Assembly (NCBI GenBank): GCA_046538945.1
Contig: JBKHHW010000206.1
Location: 1 to 5,232, forward strand
Direction: 5' to 3'
Source of the DNA: JAEZKC01 sp046538945
Lineage (GTDB): Bacteria > Fibrobacterota > Chitinivibrionia > Chitinivibrionales > Chitinispirillaceae
Length of the DNA stretch: 5,232 nt
Below are positions 5,181-5,232 of this stretch, in pieces. The position numbers and the translations under genes were made by a program. Position 1 is the stretch's first letter. Every line of letters begins with the position of its first letter. The notes under the pieces are model-generated. The model searched no databases. It was not told where the DNA came from and was given only the letters and a program-made list of their open reading frames with translations.

Positions 5181-5187
5181 GTATTTA
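5161..5187 (-). promoter_or_regulatory. Candidate sigma-28 (FliA)-like promoter for fhlB
   Basis: On the minus strand TAAATACT (5180-5187) is followed after exactly 11 bases by ACCGGGAA (5161-5168). The consensus is TAAAGTTT-N11-GCCGATAA, giving 5 of 8 matches in each box with ideal spacing. It lies 100 bases before the FlhB-like gene, whose product belongs to flagellar export. The match is partial and could be chance. Confidence 0.25.
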
Positions 5188-5197
5188 GTTGATTACT

Positions 5198-5232
5198 GAA
5201 CCCTGAACGTTGAACCTTGAACCCTGAACGTT
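5198..5232. repeat. Heptamer array GAAC[CG][CT]T, 5 units, running off the window
   Basis: Five contiguous 7-bp units, in order: GAACCCT, GAACGTT, GAACCTT, GAACCCT and GAACGTT. The last unit ends exactly at the window edge, so the array probably continues. The preceding GATTACT (5191-5197) may be a decayed unit. It belongs to the same family and orientation as the array at 95-150, but is more degenerate. Confidence 0.9.

Noticed and set aside
5165..5185. Sigma-54 promoter around TTGCACC upstream of fhlB
   Set aside because: The TTGCA half is present, but no GG lies at the required -24 spacing.
4582..5199. 205-codon open frame on the + strand
   Set aside because: It lies opposite the recognisable FlhB-like gene and the exported-protein gene; its translation shows no domain.

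Overview
All seven well-supported genes lie on the minus strand and are read from right to left. They suggest a flagellated or type III secretion-bearing Gram-negative (diderm) bacterium. The evidence is a free-standing FlhB C-terminal-domain protein, a periplasmic protein with a Sec signal peptide, and a probable lipoprotein with SurA-like and TPR-like helices. Base composition looks moderate, near 47% GC by eye. Phylum cannot be fixed from the sequence. A Fibrobacterota/Chitinispirillia-like or deltaproteobacterial-type origin is only an impression. I see no rRNA, tRNA, CRISPR array, transposase or integrase.

Right part (about 4000-5232): a two-gene unit. It begins with a 96-residue FhlB/FlhX/YlqH-type export-switch protein (4771-5061). 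One base after its stop starts a 249-residue exported protein of unknown function (4020-4769). A weak hairpin follows the second stop. Upstream of the first gene lie a possible sigma-28-like promoter and a tandem heptamer array that runs off the window end.

Middle (about 1844-3993): a regulatory operon. Its 5' region holds a plausible sigma-70-type promoter and a perfect 8+3+8 palindrome. The genes are an unrecognised 111-residue protein, an RsbW/SpoIIAB-like ATP-binding protein, an unusual STAS-HATPase fusion with eroded motifs, and a free STAS anti-anti-sigma-like protein. This looks like a partner-switching module in which a kinase phosphorylates a STAS protein to control a third partner. 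No sigma factor and no PP2C phosphatase are present, so target and input must be encoded elsewhere.

Left part (1-1790): the last gene encodes a 543-residue envelope protein, probably a lipoprotein, resembling a SurA-type chaperone without a recognisable parvulin core and with a TPR-like C-terminus. After it come eight tandem GAACGTT-type heptamers and a strong Rho-independent terminator. The same heptamer family in the same orientation therefore brackets the whole block at both ends.

The most interesting points are the partner-switching set with its decayed fusion protein, the palindrome in the operon leader, the flanking heptamer arrays, and the orphan genes paired with fhlB and with the switch.
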